Part shown: in pieces, positions 34,345 to 45,144 of the stretch
Position numbering within the stretch: the stretch's first letter is position 1
Layout of the letters: each line of letters starts with the position of its first letter
Assembly (NCBI GenBank): GCA_001600875.1
Contig: BCLD01000018.1
Coordinates: 1 to 64,000 of the forward strand
Direction: 5' to 3'
DNA from: Solicoccozyma terricola
Lineage: Eukaryota > Basidiomycota > Tremellomycetes > Filobasidiales > Piskurozymaceae
DNA: 64,000 bases
Notes under the pieces: model-generated
The model's input: the letters and a program-made list of their open reading frames with translations, nothing else
Told to the model about the DNA's origin: nothing
Database searches by the model: none
Translations under genes and position numbers: made by a program

Positions 34345-36913
34345 TCACTTTGTAGTGACAGGAAGGACAGTCCCAAAGACATAATCCCACATCTTGGAAG
34401 TAACGCCGAAACCGAGCTCGAAGTCTGTTGGAAAAAAGTGGGGGGTCAACAATGATTGCATAAAAAAAGGCACACGGACGATCTAAACGCACTCTTGTAA
34501 TGATGTGCGAGATGGTATTTTTTCATTTCGGTGAGGTACTGAGGGAGCTTCGTGTGATGCAATGCGTAGTGCATGCAATCGTACAGGATGTCTGGATTGG
34601 GAAATCATGTCAGTCTGCGATCGCACATCTAACGAATGAAGTCACGAGCAACTCACAGAAAGTGTACGCGCCTGCAATGATGCCGTTAGCGATTGCTTTG
34701 GGGAAGAGAAGATGTCCGAGCTGGGTGAAGGGGTAGGAAAGGATGAAGAAAAGAGTGGGTGGCATGACGAGACGAAGTCTGAGAGAAAGTGGACACGCAC
34801 AAGCCCAACCATCAGCCAAGTCTTCTAGAAATCAACGCCACCAGCCACCACTCACTTATCCATAGGCAGGTAGTGATGAATACCATGCAACAAGAAGTGC
34901 AGCGTCAACGCTATGTTGTTATCCGGTAACGCGTTATCGATATGGAACAAGAATCGATGAAGGGTGTATTCGAGGATGGTCCATATGATACAGCCGGAGA
35001 GGTAGCATATGAGAAAACCGGCGAAAGCGGCGATTGTTGGTTGAGGGAGTTGAGAACCGATGGTCAGAGATTTGAGGAGGTTCGCGGCGGTGACGGTGCT
35101 GTACGCGTGGAAAAAATTGATGGTGGCTGTGAGCAATAGCCAAAAGGGGAATCGCACAACACCGAGAACTCACCGATCAGAAAATTGCAAGATCGAAAGT
35201 ACACCGAGGAACATCGTGATCGGACCCCAAAACATAGGCACGACATACCACTTTGTCCTCGTCAAAACCTCCATCACATCCGGACCGAATAACCGAGCTG
35301 AATCTTTGACATGACGCGGTTGATGGACTTGTTCGAGGTAGAATTCCTTGCTGAAATTCCCAAACAATATTTGGGTCAACAACGGCTTTTCCAGGTCCAA
35401 GAACCTCGATCTTGTGAAATCAGCGAGTGTGTCGGTATTCTCGGGATGAAAGTCGTCCGTGGGGATCCAGTCTGCGAGGGACAGGGTGAGGGGTGACGCA
35501 TGGGCGTGAGCGTTCGTTCTCGATCGTACTGCTCGCTTGGGACACAATCGTATGAGAATGGGTGCCCTCGTTTCACTCGCAGAGAAAGCCTGATGCTCGC
35601 TGCATTCGCAGAGACAACAGAGAAATGCTCGCTACACTTGCACCAGGGAATAGTCTTCGTCCCGCGAAAGAGAAACGCTCGCTACGTTCGAAGACACAAC
35701 AGAGTTTTGCCTCTCACGCTCGCTACCGGTTGCAACAGGCAATAGTCTTCGTTCCACAAAAGAGCAATGCTCGCCTCATCCGCAGAGACAGAAGAGTATT
35801 GCTCGCTACACTTGCAACAAGCAACAGCATTCTTCGCGCGAAGCAACGAGATGAAGGTTCGCTCTCTTCGCAAAGAAATGAGCCTTCACTCCGACAAAGA
35901 AAGACCAGTGGTCTGTGCTGCACGGAGAACTGAGTATTCGCTCCGTTCAAAAGACAGTAATTCTTGCGCGACGGAGAAATGAGTACTAGCTTTGCTCGCG
36001 CAGGCATAAACCTCACTCCGGTCAAGAAGACAGAAATGAGATGAAGGTTCGCTCTCTTCGCGAAGAAAGAAGACTTTATTCCGCTGAAGAGCACAGCAGT
36101 CTTTACTGCGCGAAGGATTGAGATGAAGGTTCGCTCTCTTCGCGAAGAAAGAAGACTTTATTCCGCTCAGAAAAGGAATAGTCTTTGCTGCACAAAAGAG
36201 TTAAACACTCGCTCCGCTCAGGAAGACAATAGTCTCCTAGTGCGCGAAGATATGAGTGCTCGCTCTGCTCAGAAAGCGAGTAGTGCCCAAAGAGTTTCCT
36301 GCGAAGGGAGAAGAATTGTATGCTCGCTTCGCTCGCGAAGAAATGAGTGCTCTCTATGCTCGCGAAGAAATAATGCTCGCTACGCTCGCGGAAGAAGAGC
36401 TCCCTAGCGGGAGCATGGTCTTCGTTCCGCGAAGAGATGTATGCTCGCTCCGCTCGCGAAGAAATGTATGCTCGCTTCGCTCGCGAAGAGATGTATGCTC
36501 GCTCCGCTCGCGAAGAAAATGAGTGCTCGCTGCGCTCGCCGCTCGCCGCTCGACTCACCCTCACTAACCACCTTCTCCACACCTCCCAAACTCCCCACGG
36601 CAAACCCTTCCAACATCTCATACGCCGACTGGGAATGCACATGTTCCTTTTCATCCGCCATGACTTCCCCCAGATCCTTGCCTATGAACGGGAGGAGGAT
36701 ATCATCCCCTCCTGGATGATCAGCGAGGAATGAGGTGATGTCGTAGACGACACCACGACGGGATACCCATGCGGATGATGTGATGTTGTCTGTAGGAGGG
36801 GTGCGGGAGGGGGTGATTAGTGAGTCGATGCGTTGGAAGGGTCAACCAAACGGATGGAACATACGACGCGCGACATCTGCTGCTGCGTAGATGCGGGATT
36901 TGGTAGGAGCCAT
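34345..36913 (-). CDS. SCS7: Fatty acid 2-hydroxylase (Scs7/FA2H) with cytochrome b5 domain
   Basis: An ER enzyme that 2-hydroxylates very-long-chain fatty acids of sphingolipids. Minus strand. Start 36913 (MAPTKSRIYAAADVARR). Cytochrome b5 domain: WVSRRGVVYDITSFL with HPGGDDILLPF (heme His). Then a very large intron (36558-35472) holding the palindromic array. Next: DWIPTDDFHPENTDTL, RSRFLDLEKPLLTQI and membrane helices (WYVVPMFWGPITMFLGVL; FLICYLSGCIIWTILEY). Hydroxylase di-iron His motifs: EYTLHRFLFH, HFLLHGIHHYLPMD, HYALHH, and the final HHYKN|FELGFGVTSKMWD. Stop at 34345. The last splice, AAG A|AC TTC, rebuilds the conserved motif. Confidence 0.93.
35548..36552 (-). repeat. Intronic palindromic repeat array (Scs7-like gene)
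   Basis: About 1 kb of degenerate tandem modules in the sense (minus) strand of the host gene, consensus CTTCGCGAGCGAAGCGAGCA followed by a CTCAT-like spacer. The first copies begin directly after the splice donor GTGAGT (36558-36553). The array is most regular near the donor (36360-36550) and decays towards the acceptor. A GGGAGCTCTTC / CATGCTCCC module (36395-36420) is shared with the arrays at 53040-53070 and 53590-53615. Confidence 0.9.
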
Positions 36914-37325
36914 GGTGGGTGGGTACGGCTTCTGTGTGGAAACTAGAACAGATGAGGAGGAAGGAAGCCAAGGGAGTGAAGGTGGTGGCTACGATGTAAG
37001 ATGATTGCTGTTGATGTTGTAAAAGCTGTCCACCTGTCCCGATGACCACCTCCCTCCTCGTCTCTTCGGTGGCAAAAAATCGAAAACAATGGGAAAATCC
37101 CGATGACTAATCAGAAATTTGATCCCGCCATGCTCGCGGGTTCGGGGTGGCGAATCCGGGTAAATTGAGGAACGGGCACACACCGCGGATTGCCGGGGAG
37201 GGGGCGGGGGGAGGGGCGGGGGGNGGGGCCGGGGTTACCAAGCAATGCCGGGCGAAGTCCATACGATCCCACCCACCCCTCCCGGTGAACATGCATAGCT
37301 TCCATCCACCCACATACCTGCATTT

Positions 37326-37630
37326 AAAGCATCAACAGTTAACCGTGTGGGTGATTATGATATGTTCCCAAGTGTTGGAATTCTTTGCAATCCTTCTGGG
37401 TATTCGGAAATGTATTGGATTATGCTACATTATTCAGTATTGCACCATATATTAACGAAAACAGCTATCACAAGTTTATTGGACTATTACTTCTATTAGG
37501 AGCAAACTCCCAAATCGACCCAATTAGGACTGCACACTTGGTTACCTTACTTGATGTTTCGATCTTCTCCTATTATTTGAATATGGACCAACTACTCTAG
37601 TAGTAGTTACTTGACTAGGTGCGCTTACCC
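37326..37630 (+). pseudogene. NUMT: nuclear insertion of mitochondrial nad5
   Basis: An AT-rich block in the promoter region between the Scs7-like and Ero1 genes. Pieces of NADH dehydrogenase subunit 5 can be read in shifted frames: STVNRVGDYD (37329 on), FWVFGNVLDYATLFSIAPYI with NEN (37388 on), QLGLHTWLP (about 37520-37548), and RSSPII / EYGPTTLVVVT (about 37563-37613). The last segment reads through a TGA where nad5 has Trp, as in the fungal mitochondrial code. Frameshifts and a missing middle part show it is a dead copy. Limits are approximate. Confidence 0.8.
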
Positions 37631-37789
37631 CTTGACTTACGCTTACAGGTGTTTCCGTCTCGACCATCCACGTTATCATAAACAGTCTGAAATCTCCATA
37701 TTAATTATAAATTAACCATCCCCCCGATTCACAAGTTTTATCTTGATGGTAAAGAGTGCTATATCCTCGTCGTGTTACTAGTCCTACCT

Positions 37790-37833
37790 TATCTTGATTT
37801 TGGACAAGATTATATCCAAAATCAGACAAGATA
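37790..37833. repeat. Imperfect hairpin in AT-rich spacer
   Basis: TATCTTGATTTTGGA is followed after 10 nt by TCCAAAATCAGACAAGATA, its reverse complement apart from a small insertion. It lies downstream of the NUMT in the Ero1 upstream region. Role unknown. Confidence 0.6.
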
Positions 37834-38140
37834 TTTGCTTTGAGTTGATGACGTGGTTACAAGTGAGTAAGTTTTTTTAATAACCTGACAGGTCTATTCT
37901 CATAGTTATAGGGTTTGAAACTGACCCTTGTCATACCTGACCATATGATGCTGTGCTCCCTCCCGTCATCGCCACCCCCGCCACCGGTTGTCACGTGACC
38001 AACCCCGCTCCAACTCCACTCTTTGGTCATCCTCCACGCATCAGACCGTACACTGTCCACCGTCCACCACTACCTCCTGCTGCTGCTGCTGCTGACACCG
38101 CCCACCACCCTACTCACCCTACTCACCCTTCTACCCATCC

Positions 38141-40352
38141 ATGCACTCCCTCTCAGCACTCTCATGGCTTATCCTACTGCCAGCTTCAGCCATCTCCAAC
38201 GTCATATCCGATTACGCGGATAGCAAAATCGCAGAGAGTGTACTGGAGAGTAAAGGGGAAGGGTATTGTAGTGTGAGTTGAGGGGTTGGGTGGGGGCTAC
38301 GACTTTAATTAAATCGCACACTCGCTGATAATACACAACCCGGATTGTCCTCTTGTCATGATCCATAGCCATCTGGACCGATCGAAAACACATTGTGCGC
38401 TTATGAAACAGTAGAAAGTTTGAACAAGGAATTATATCCCGCGTTACATGATCTTGTACAAGGTGATTTCTTTCGACATTACAAGGTGGGTCCGGGGAGG
38501 GGGTTGGGGTGGGGTAGAGCGTCTTTCCCATGATCCCGCGGCCAACTATGACGTTTGGAAGCTGAATAACGAATACGAATTTTGGATTTTATTTCACTTT
38601 TCCGTAATCCTTAGGTCGATCTGTTTAGAGAATGTCCGTTTTGGTATGAGAATGGATTTTGTATGAATCGGGATTGTGGTGTAGAAACGGCGGATGAGGT
38701 GAGGGCTTTTTCTTTTTCCTGGTTTCAGATCCTTCTGCTACCGTCTACACACTTCGTGACCACTCACCCCCATTCACACATTCACACACACAATAGTCCG
38801 AGATACCGGAAAAATGGAGAGCAAAAACATTAAGTCAAGTTCATATAGATGAAGATGGAGTGAGTTTTCAACCACCGTCATCATGCACCAACTCGCACTT
38901 CCTAATTCCCCGTAAAACCCCCCAACCAAAACCCCACACCCACCACCCCCAAACAGGCACTACCAGGTTGCGACCTCCACTCCCAAGATTTCTGCTACAC
39001 CGACTCTGAATCCTCTTCCGAAGGTTCATACGTAGATCTCATACTCAACCCCGAACGATTCACAGGATACGCAGGTGCATCTGCACATCGAGTATGGCGT
39101 GCGATTTACGAGGAGAATTGTTTTGGATTGAGTGAGAGGTTTGAGATGGGAGCCGGGAGTGCAGGGACGGGTGGGTTAATGTCGGGGAATGGAGGGATGG
39201 CTCTGCAAGAAGGGTTCGGGCAGTTGAAGAAGGGAAGGGAGGAGGAGTGTGTTGAAAAAAGGATTTATTATAGGATTATATCGGGTATGTGGACGCCCCC
39301 GGGGGGGGGGGGGGGGGGGGGTTCCCAATGCTTTGNNNNNNNNNNNNNNNNNNNNNNNNNNNNNNNNNNNNNNNNNNNNNNNNNNNNNNNNNNNNNNNNN
39401 NNNNNNNNNNNNNNNNNNNNNNNNNNNNNNNNNNNNNNNNNNNNNNNNNNNNNNNNNNNNNNNNNNNNNNNNNNNNNNNNNNNNNNNNNNNNNNNNNNNN
39501 NNNNNNNNNNNNNNNNNNNNNNNNNNNNNNNNNNNNNNNNNNNNNNNNNNNNNNNNNNNNNNNNNNNNNNNNNNNNNNNNNNNNNNNNNNNNNNNNNNNN
39601 NNNNNNNNNNNNNNNNNNNNNNNNNNNNNNNNNNNNNNNNNNNNNNNNNNNNNNNNNNNNNNNNNNNNNNNNNNNNNNNNNNNNNNNNNNNNNNNNNNNN
39701 NNNNNNNNNNNNNNNNNNNNNNNNNNNNNNNNNNNNNNNNGACAAGGCGTTTGAGTGGGTAGACATGGTGTTGTTTCCCGCGTCGTCGTATCACCACTGA
39801 CATGCTAAACCCCCCCCCCCCCCCCCCCCCCCCCCGCGGCCCCCTCGCAGTCCCAAAATTAACCCAAACCTCCTCCAAAGATCCGAAATTGTCGCTCTGT
39901 TCAACACCCTGCATCGAATGAGCGAGAGTCTGGATGCGATCGAGACATTCAGACGGATGTACAGCGAGGCTCAAAAGGCAGATTTGCAGCGATTAGAGGA
40001 GAGCAGATCTCCGTCCGTTGATATGGTAGGTCCAACCGTTTTGATGATACTTCCCCCCGTCGTGCGAACGAGCGCGCTGAACACGCACGCATTCTACCAG
40101 ACTGAACCGACCAAATCAGCCAAACGACGACCGAGAAAGAAAGCCACAAGGGATCAATCGAGCACGTCACGAGCGATGGACGACATTCGACACCGGTTCT
40201 CCGCGTTCAAGCTAGAATGTCAACATTCCTTGTTGTCATGTTACAAGCACATCGAGGGCCCGCTTGGTTTCCTACTCGATGTGGTATGGTCGGTCGGCGC
40301 GTTGATCACGTCGTGGGTTGGTACCGGGGGGGAAGGGAAGGGGGATTTGTAG
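38141..40352 (+). CDS. ERO1: Ero1, ER thiol oxidase, interrupted by an N gap
   Basis: An FAD enzyme that oxidises protein disulfide isomerase in the ER. Start 38141 gives a signal peptide (MHSLSALSWLILLPASAIS). Blocks in order: YADSKIAESVLESKGEGYC, ETVESLNKELYPALHDLVQG, VDLFRECPFWYENGFCMNRD leading to CGVE, EIPEKWR, GCDLHSQDFCYTD, YVDLILNPERFTGYAGASAH followed by RVWRAIYEENCFG, and KRIYYRIISG. Then an intron runs into the gap (39336-39740). After the gap come EIVALFNTLHRMSESLDAIE and the C terminus ending GGEGKGDL. The missing exons, including the CVGCDKCRLWGKLQ motif, are at 51904-52479. As assembled here the gene is incomplete. Confidence 0.93.
39336..39740. other. N gap inside the Ero1 gene
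   Basis: 405 unresolved bases. The left edge follows a G run (39301-39321) and TTCCCAATGCTTTG; the right edge starts in an Ero1 exon (GACAAGGCGTTTGA). Comparison with 51851-52536 implies the true missing stretch is about 601 bases. Confidence 0.95.
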
Positions 40353-40477
40353 ATGTAGCCGCGGGCGGGGGGTAGAAATTTTGTATACTGTATCCATTAC
40401 CTGCATGCTGGGCATCCACATATTACACCACCAACGGTGAGAACGATTTTCGTTGGCCATCGTGGATTCTACGATTT

Positions 40478-42090
40478 TCATTTCTTCATAATGGCTAATA
40501 CAGTCAATCCTACTGTCACACCGCCGCCTAGGAATCCAGCTAGCAGTCCGGAGAGTATGAGGTTTCTATCTTGCGGTGTATTCATTCCGCCGGTGTCTAG
40601 TATGATGGCGGGTATTCGAGAGATAGCATACGATACGGAGGACGTCCATCCTCGTGTTATTTGCTCTGGCTGCGGAGTGGTATCCTCCAGTGGTGTATGG
40701 GAAATGTCCCCTACCGCCGCCGCCTCCCCCTCCTTCTCCTGCGCACCAGCCAAAGACCCCCTCAGCTCGACCATTGTCCGATCGATCTTGTCCATTTCAC
40801 CTCCAATCCTCTGTTCAATCCTTTCTTCTACATCGTTCATCAACCCTACCACTCTCTCCTCCAATCCACGTACCAACCTCTTCCTTTTCCACGGTTCAAC
40901 CACGACGATCGCGCCGAGAAATACAACGAGATTGACCAACACGACTGCCAAACTTCCATACGTCGATACACTCCGTATCTTGTCACTCCAAACTTGCTCT
41001 TCGTGATATCGTTCGAGAATACCCTTCATCAACGCATCGAAAGCTTGTTCTACCGCTAATTCCACTTCGACGAGTGCGAGTTTACATTGACTGACAGCGA
41101 GGTTTGACGCGTGGTCAGCGCGGACGAGGGATGTGAATGATGAGACGTCGGCGTCTGTCCATGTGTGTTTCCGTTCGAGGAGGGAGGTGACGGCGCGTTG
41201 AGAGTCGGATCGAGCGTTGACGGCGGTGTCGTACGCTTCTTTCGCTTTTCGAGCGGATTGCCGGAGGCGAGAGAGTTCGGATTCTGGCGTGGGTGGGGGG
41301 GGNGGGGGNGGGGAAAGGTAGAGTGAGTTGGAGGGGATGGAAGGAGATTGCTCGCTGCACTCGCGGAAGGCTTGCGAGCGAACCAGACGAGGTGCGAAGA
41401 CAGAAGAGATGAATGCTCGCTTCGCTCGCGAAGAGATGAATGCTCGCTATGCTCGCAAGACAATAGTCTTCGCGAAGCGAAGACTGAAGAGGTGAATGCT
41501 CGCTTCGCTCGCGAAGAGCTAAATGCTCGCTATGCTCGCAAGACAATAGTCTTCGCTCCGCGAAGACAGAAGAGATGAATGCTCGCTCCGCTCGCGAAGA
41601 CACGAGTGCTCGCTACGCTCGCGAAGACAGAAAAGAAGAACGCTCGCTCCGCTCGCGGAGACGAGTGCTCGCTTCGCTCGCGAAGAGAAGGATGCTCGCT
41701 CCGCTCGCACTCACCCTTCTCCACCACTTTCCCCTTCAACACCTCTACCTCTTTATACCCCGTTACCTCATTAATCCTACCTCCCAACCTTCCCAACCTT
41801 TTCCCTGCTCTACTCCCAATATCCACCACTCTAGCTGAGAAATGTGTTCGTATTTGTGCGAGTTGAAGTTGAAGTTGTGCAATGTGTGTGTCTAGTCGAC
41901 GTTGTATTGAGCGGGTGTTTGTGTGTGGTGGTTGTGTTGGTTGTGGTGGTGGTGTTGGTGTTGGTGGTATTGGTGGAACATGTTCGGTAGAGGTAGACGC
42001 CTGAGTGAATGAACGACTGGACGATGTGATGCAATACGATACCCTATGTGATCGTAACCGTGATGAAGAAGCAGCTACCGAGCGATGCAT
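40478..42090 (-). CDS. SHE9: She9/Mdm33-family mitochondrial inner-membrane protein
   Basis: Involved in inner-membrane morphology/fission. Two exons on the minus strand: 42090-41715 and 41283-40478, joined as EKG|AA TCC (E-S-E-L-S-R-L). The N terminus (MHRSVAASSSRLRSHRVSY) is a mitochondrial targeting sequence, followed by a Pro/Thr linker and the start of a coiled coil (DTHIAQLQLQLAQIRTHF). Family core: GYKEVEVLKGKVVE, HTWTDADVSSFTSLVRADHA, ILERYHEEQVWSDKIRSVST followed by YGSLAVV. A transmembrane helix is in VVLVNLVVFLGAIVVV; a second hydrophobic segment near the C terminus is LLAGFLGGGVTVGLTVLAI. The intron holds a palindromic array. Confidence 0.9.
41348..41708 (-). repeat. Intronic palindromic repeat array (She9 gene)
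   Basis: Within the 431-nt intron (41714-41284). In sense orientation the donor GTGAGT runs directly into GCGAGCGGAGCGAGCA, then copies of CTTCGCGAGCGAAGCGAGCA alternate with a hairpin module GTCTTCGCGGAGCGAAGACT and a TTGCGAGCATAGCGAGCA module. The best copies are at 41405-41430, 41570-41605 and 41655-41709. The acceptor side of the intron is a G run with ambiguous bases. Confidence 0.9.
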
Positions 42091-42291
42091 GGTGGGGGTG
42101 GGGGGATGGGGGGTGGTCGGAGTATGGCCCTTGACTGAGTGGAAGGTGATTCAACTTAGGGAGAGTGGGAGGGAGGGGAGGGGGAGTGGAGGAATGACAC
42201 GTCATGGAGATGATACCGTGACATGTCATGGAGCGATGTGATAACGGTGAACCACGTGATCCCAGCCCACCGCCCCACCTGCCACGTCATT

Positions 42292-42328
<37 letters not shown>

Positions 42329-42513
42329 CCACCCCGCCACCCCCCGATCACGTGCCCCGCCCCCCATTGCAAATTCCCAGCGGCGAGATTGCCCATCCCG
42401 CTATTATCACATATCCAACTGCCCGCCCATCTCCATCTCACACAAGTCCCGGTGGTGACTCACTCCTCTCGCTTGGTTGGTCTGGATTCTCACTTCAACC
42501 TATCACCACACAT
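42091..42513. promoter_or_regulatory. Divergent She9/bZIP promoter with poly-C and ACGT-core sites
   Basis: Holds a 35-base C run (42293-42327) and several ACGT-core elements: TGACACGTCA (42195-42204), CCACGTGATC (about 42253), CCACGTCATT (about 42282) and GATCACGTGC (about 42347). Such sites are typical bZIP or bHLH targets, so self-regulation of the downstream bZIP gene is possible. Sites are seen; binding is inferred. Confidence 0.4.
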
Positions 42514-45144
42514 ATGAGTGATGCTGATGGTGGAGGGGATGGTGGTGGTAGGGATGGGCACAGGGATGGGGATAGGGATAGGGAGAGGGACAGGGATGGC
42601 AGAGATGGGGGAGATGGGGGGAGGAATAATGTACTCATAACAGGGAATGAGGAAGATATCCCTATGCTCAGTGCTAGTGAAGAACCAGAGGTGAGTCATA
42701 CTCGTATTCCCTTTTGTAATAACAACAAACAACCACCACTAACACCCCCCCTTCCCCCCACCCCACCCCCCACCCCCACGCAGACACCACCACTTCGTGG
42801 AGAATCCCGCGGTCGGAAAAACAACGATTCGTTGCCTCCATCTCGAGCACGAGAAGTTCAACGTGCATTTCGTGCAAGACGAGCTGCTCATCTCGCGAAA
42901 CTAGAAGATCGAGTATTGGAACTTGAAGCTGAGAATGCAGAATTACGACGTAAACTTGATCTTCCACCTGTTCCTGGACAAGGTCGTTATGAACTTGGAA
43001 GTGGACCAACAGGCAAGGGGAAAAGTTTGAAGGAAGGTGGAGTACCTATGAGTGAAAGAGTGAAAGCTAAAAAGGAAAGGGATAGGAAGAAAGGGATAAC
43101 AAGATCACCAGATAGAGGTGAACTAGATACGAGGAGTAAAGTTGAAAAACTTAAAAGACTCACCGCTACATCCGAGGAAATTCCAGATGGTGGCACTCCA
43201 AGAGGAGGGAGAGCTACTTCATCGATTGCTGCGTTGTCACCAACTACAACCTCTGAATCACCGAGTATCGATAACTTCAACTCGTTGTTTCTCCCTCTCT
43301 CTGCTCAGGCGATGGCTCAAGCTACGTTTCCTACATTGACTGGACCTGGTGGTACCAACGTCTCGAACCAGCAAGCTGCGGCGGCGGTGGCGACAGCGGC
43401 AGCCGGCATGCCTTCCTCAATGTCTCTCCATTTCCCCGATCCCAACACTCCCAGCATGAACGGCGGCGGCGGAGGCGGAGGCAGCAATCAACAATCCTCC
43501 AACTCTCAATCTCCATACGCTTTCAACCCACCACCAACCAACCCATTCACAGCATACAACAACACACTCATGTCACTCGGAGCTCCTCTCTTCAACCCCT
43601 CGGTAGATCATAATACCTCATCCACATCCACATCCACATTAAACGAATACCAGAACCAGAATTCATTCAACGATTCAACAATGTCACATCTCATGTTATT
43701 GCTTGCTCAGAATCCGGAATTTCAAGCAAAGATGTTACAAGCTCAACAGCAGGCGGTGGCGAGTGCCGCTACAGCTGCAGCAGCTGCGATGGCTCAACAG
43801 CAACAGCAACAGCAACAGCAGCAGCAGCAGCAGCAGCAGCGGCATCATCATCATCATCACCAACAGCATTCGCAACAGCACCATCAGCAGTCCCAGCAAC
43901 ACATACATCAACAACATACGCAATCACATGGGGCAAGTAACCCAGGTAGCGGCGGTCAAACTCCAAATATCGGATCGATGATGAATCTCGGTGGTGGCGG
44001 CGACATGAATTTATTAGGCAACTTCCCCGACTTTGGAGGTCTGTTTAATGGGTTACCGACAAGTACAGGATTCGGGACATTGTCCAATTCACACAATCAA
44101 CAGATTGATGTGACCGGATGGTCAGATGCTTTCGGTGCATTCGGAAGCAACGATGTGGACACGAGCGCGAACGCGAGCGCGAGCGCGAACACGAATACGA
44201 ACACGAACGCAAACCCAAACCCAAACCCAAACCCAAACCCAAACCCACCCCCAAACGTCGATCGATCCAACCATCAACAACAACAGCAACACACGAATCA
44301 TCAGAACATCCTATCGAGGTCTTTCCCAGATGGTCAGACGCCTGTGGGTCTATCGCGAGGTCCTGATAAACAGTTTGCAGGAGTCGATGTCAGACTCCGT
44401 CCTCCGCAGTTCTTGGCCGGTAGTGGAGACGATGCTACCGAGGACGCTGTGGCGAGCGGGATCGGCGAAACACGCCAGTCTTCGAGGATTGCATCGATGA
44501 TCAAACCAACGTCTTCAACCCCACTCGATTCGCCGGCGTCATCGTCCACCCCTTCAACGACGACGACATCGCATAAACGAGCTGGACCAACGCTCCTCCA
44601 TCCTCCTGCCGGGAAAGTAGCCCGCCGCGAAGAATTCCGCCCATCTCCATCCTCGTCCTCTTCCACCCTCCCGCAAGCGGCAGTCACCCCTACCGGCAAC
44701 GTCGAGATCAGCCTTCTCGACCGACTGAAAAACTGTTGTCGTATCTCCGACGTCTCATCCTCAGATTCCGGGTTGATGGTCTTTGCCAGTCGACTGTGTT
44801 TGGCAGTACCTTGCAATTACGCCGGTCTGCACGATCACGACGGACAAGTAGCTAGCGGTTTCTTGTCGGTGGAAGCGGCGTTCCTGGAAATACGGTCACG
44901 TCAGAGCAAAAACATGGACAACAACCAGTCTTCATCGGTTTATCTAACTATGGGAAGAACGGCCGCTGAAAAGGTCCTGCAGGCGGTCAAACGCGAGATG
45001 AATGAGTCTATGCAGGATGGGGCGGCGGCGGGTGAGGATGGGAACGTTCGAGGGAGGAGAGTTGGGGACTGGATAGGGTGTAAGCCGGCTACCGGGTTCG
45101 GAATCAGCGACGCCTTACTCCGGAAGATGTTGCAGGAGATGTGA
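42514..45144 (+). CDS. Atypical bZIP transcription factor with Gln/Asn-rich regions
   Basis: About 845 residues. Start 42514 (MSDADGGGDG), then a D/R/G low-complexity stretch. One intron (42691-42783, 93 nt, no in-frame stop). Basic region SRAREVQRAFRARRAAHLAK (about residues 77-96) and a leucine zipper LEDRVLELEAENAELRRKL. The position of the invariant bZIP Asn is Ala. Further on are poly-A, poly-Q (43798-43840, CAG/CAA), His-rich and Asn-Pro repeats, suggesting activation or condensate-forming segments. A conserved-looking C-terminal domain (ISLLDRLKNCCRISDVSSSD; WIGCKPATGFGISDALLRKM) may be regulatory or co-factor binding; two neighbouring Cys and further Cys could be redox or metal sensitive. 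Target genes unknown. Confidence 0.8.
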   Translation: MSDADGGGDGGGRDGHRDGDRDRERDRDGRDGGDGGRNNVLITGNEEDIPMLSASEEPEVSHTRIPFCNNNKQPPLTPPLPPTPPPTPTQTPPLRGESRGRKNNDSLPPSRAREVQRAFRARRAAHLAKLEDRVLELEAENAELRRKLDLPPVPGQGRYELGSGPTGKGKSLKEGGVPMSERVKAKKERDRKKGITRSPDRGELDTRSKVEKLKRLTATSEEIPDGGTPRGGRATSSIAALSPTTTSESPSIDNFNSLFLPLSAQAMAQATFPTLTGPGGTNVSNQQAAAAVATAAAGMPSSMSLHFPDPNTPSMNGGGGGGGSNQQSSNSQSPYAFNPPPTNPFTAYNNTLMSLGAPLFNPSVDHNTSSTSTSTLNEYQNQNSFNDSTMSHLMLLLAQNPEFQAKMLQAQQQAVASAATAAAAAMAQQQQQQQQQQQQQQQRHHHHHHQQHSQQHHQQSQQHIHQQHTQSHGASNPGSGGQTPNIGSMMNLGGGGDMNLLGNFPDFGGLFNGLPTSTGFGTLSNSHNQQIDVTGWSDAFGAFGSNDVDTSANASASANTNTNTNANPNPNPNPNPNPPPNVDRSNHQQQQQHTNHQNILSRSFPDGQTPVGLSRGPDKQFAGVDVRLRPPQFLAGSGDDATEDAVASGIGETRQSSRIASMIKPTSSTPLDSPASSSTPSTTTTSHKRAGPTLLHPPAGKVARREEFRPSPSSSSSTLPQAAVTPTGNVEISLLDRLKNCCRISDVSSSDSGLMVFASRLCLAVPCNYAGLHDHDGQVASGFLSVEAAFLEIRSRQSKNMDNNQSSSVYLTMGRTAAEKVLQAVKREMNESMQDGAAAGEDGNVRGRRVGDWIGCKPATGFGISDALLRKMLQEM

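Noticed and set aside
36103..36661. Open frames with repeated Arg/Ser/Ala/Glu translations over the array
   Set aside because: They are translations of the palindromic repeat in several frames on both strands and lie inside a spliced intron; not a repeat protein.
43735..43966. Leu-rich or Ala-rich minus-strand frames
   Set aside because: Shadows of the CAG/CAA poly-Gln tract of the bZIP gene.
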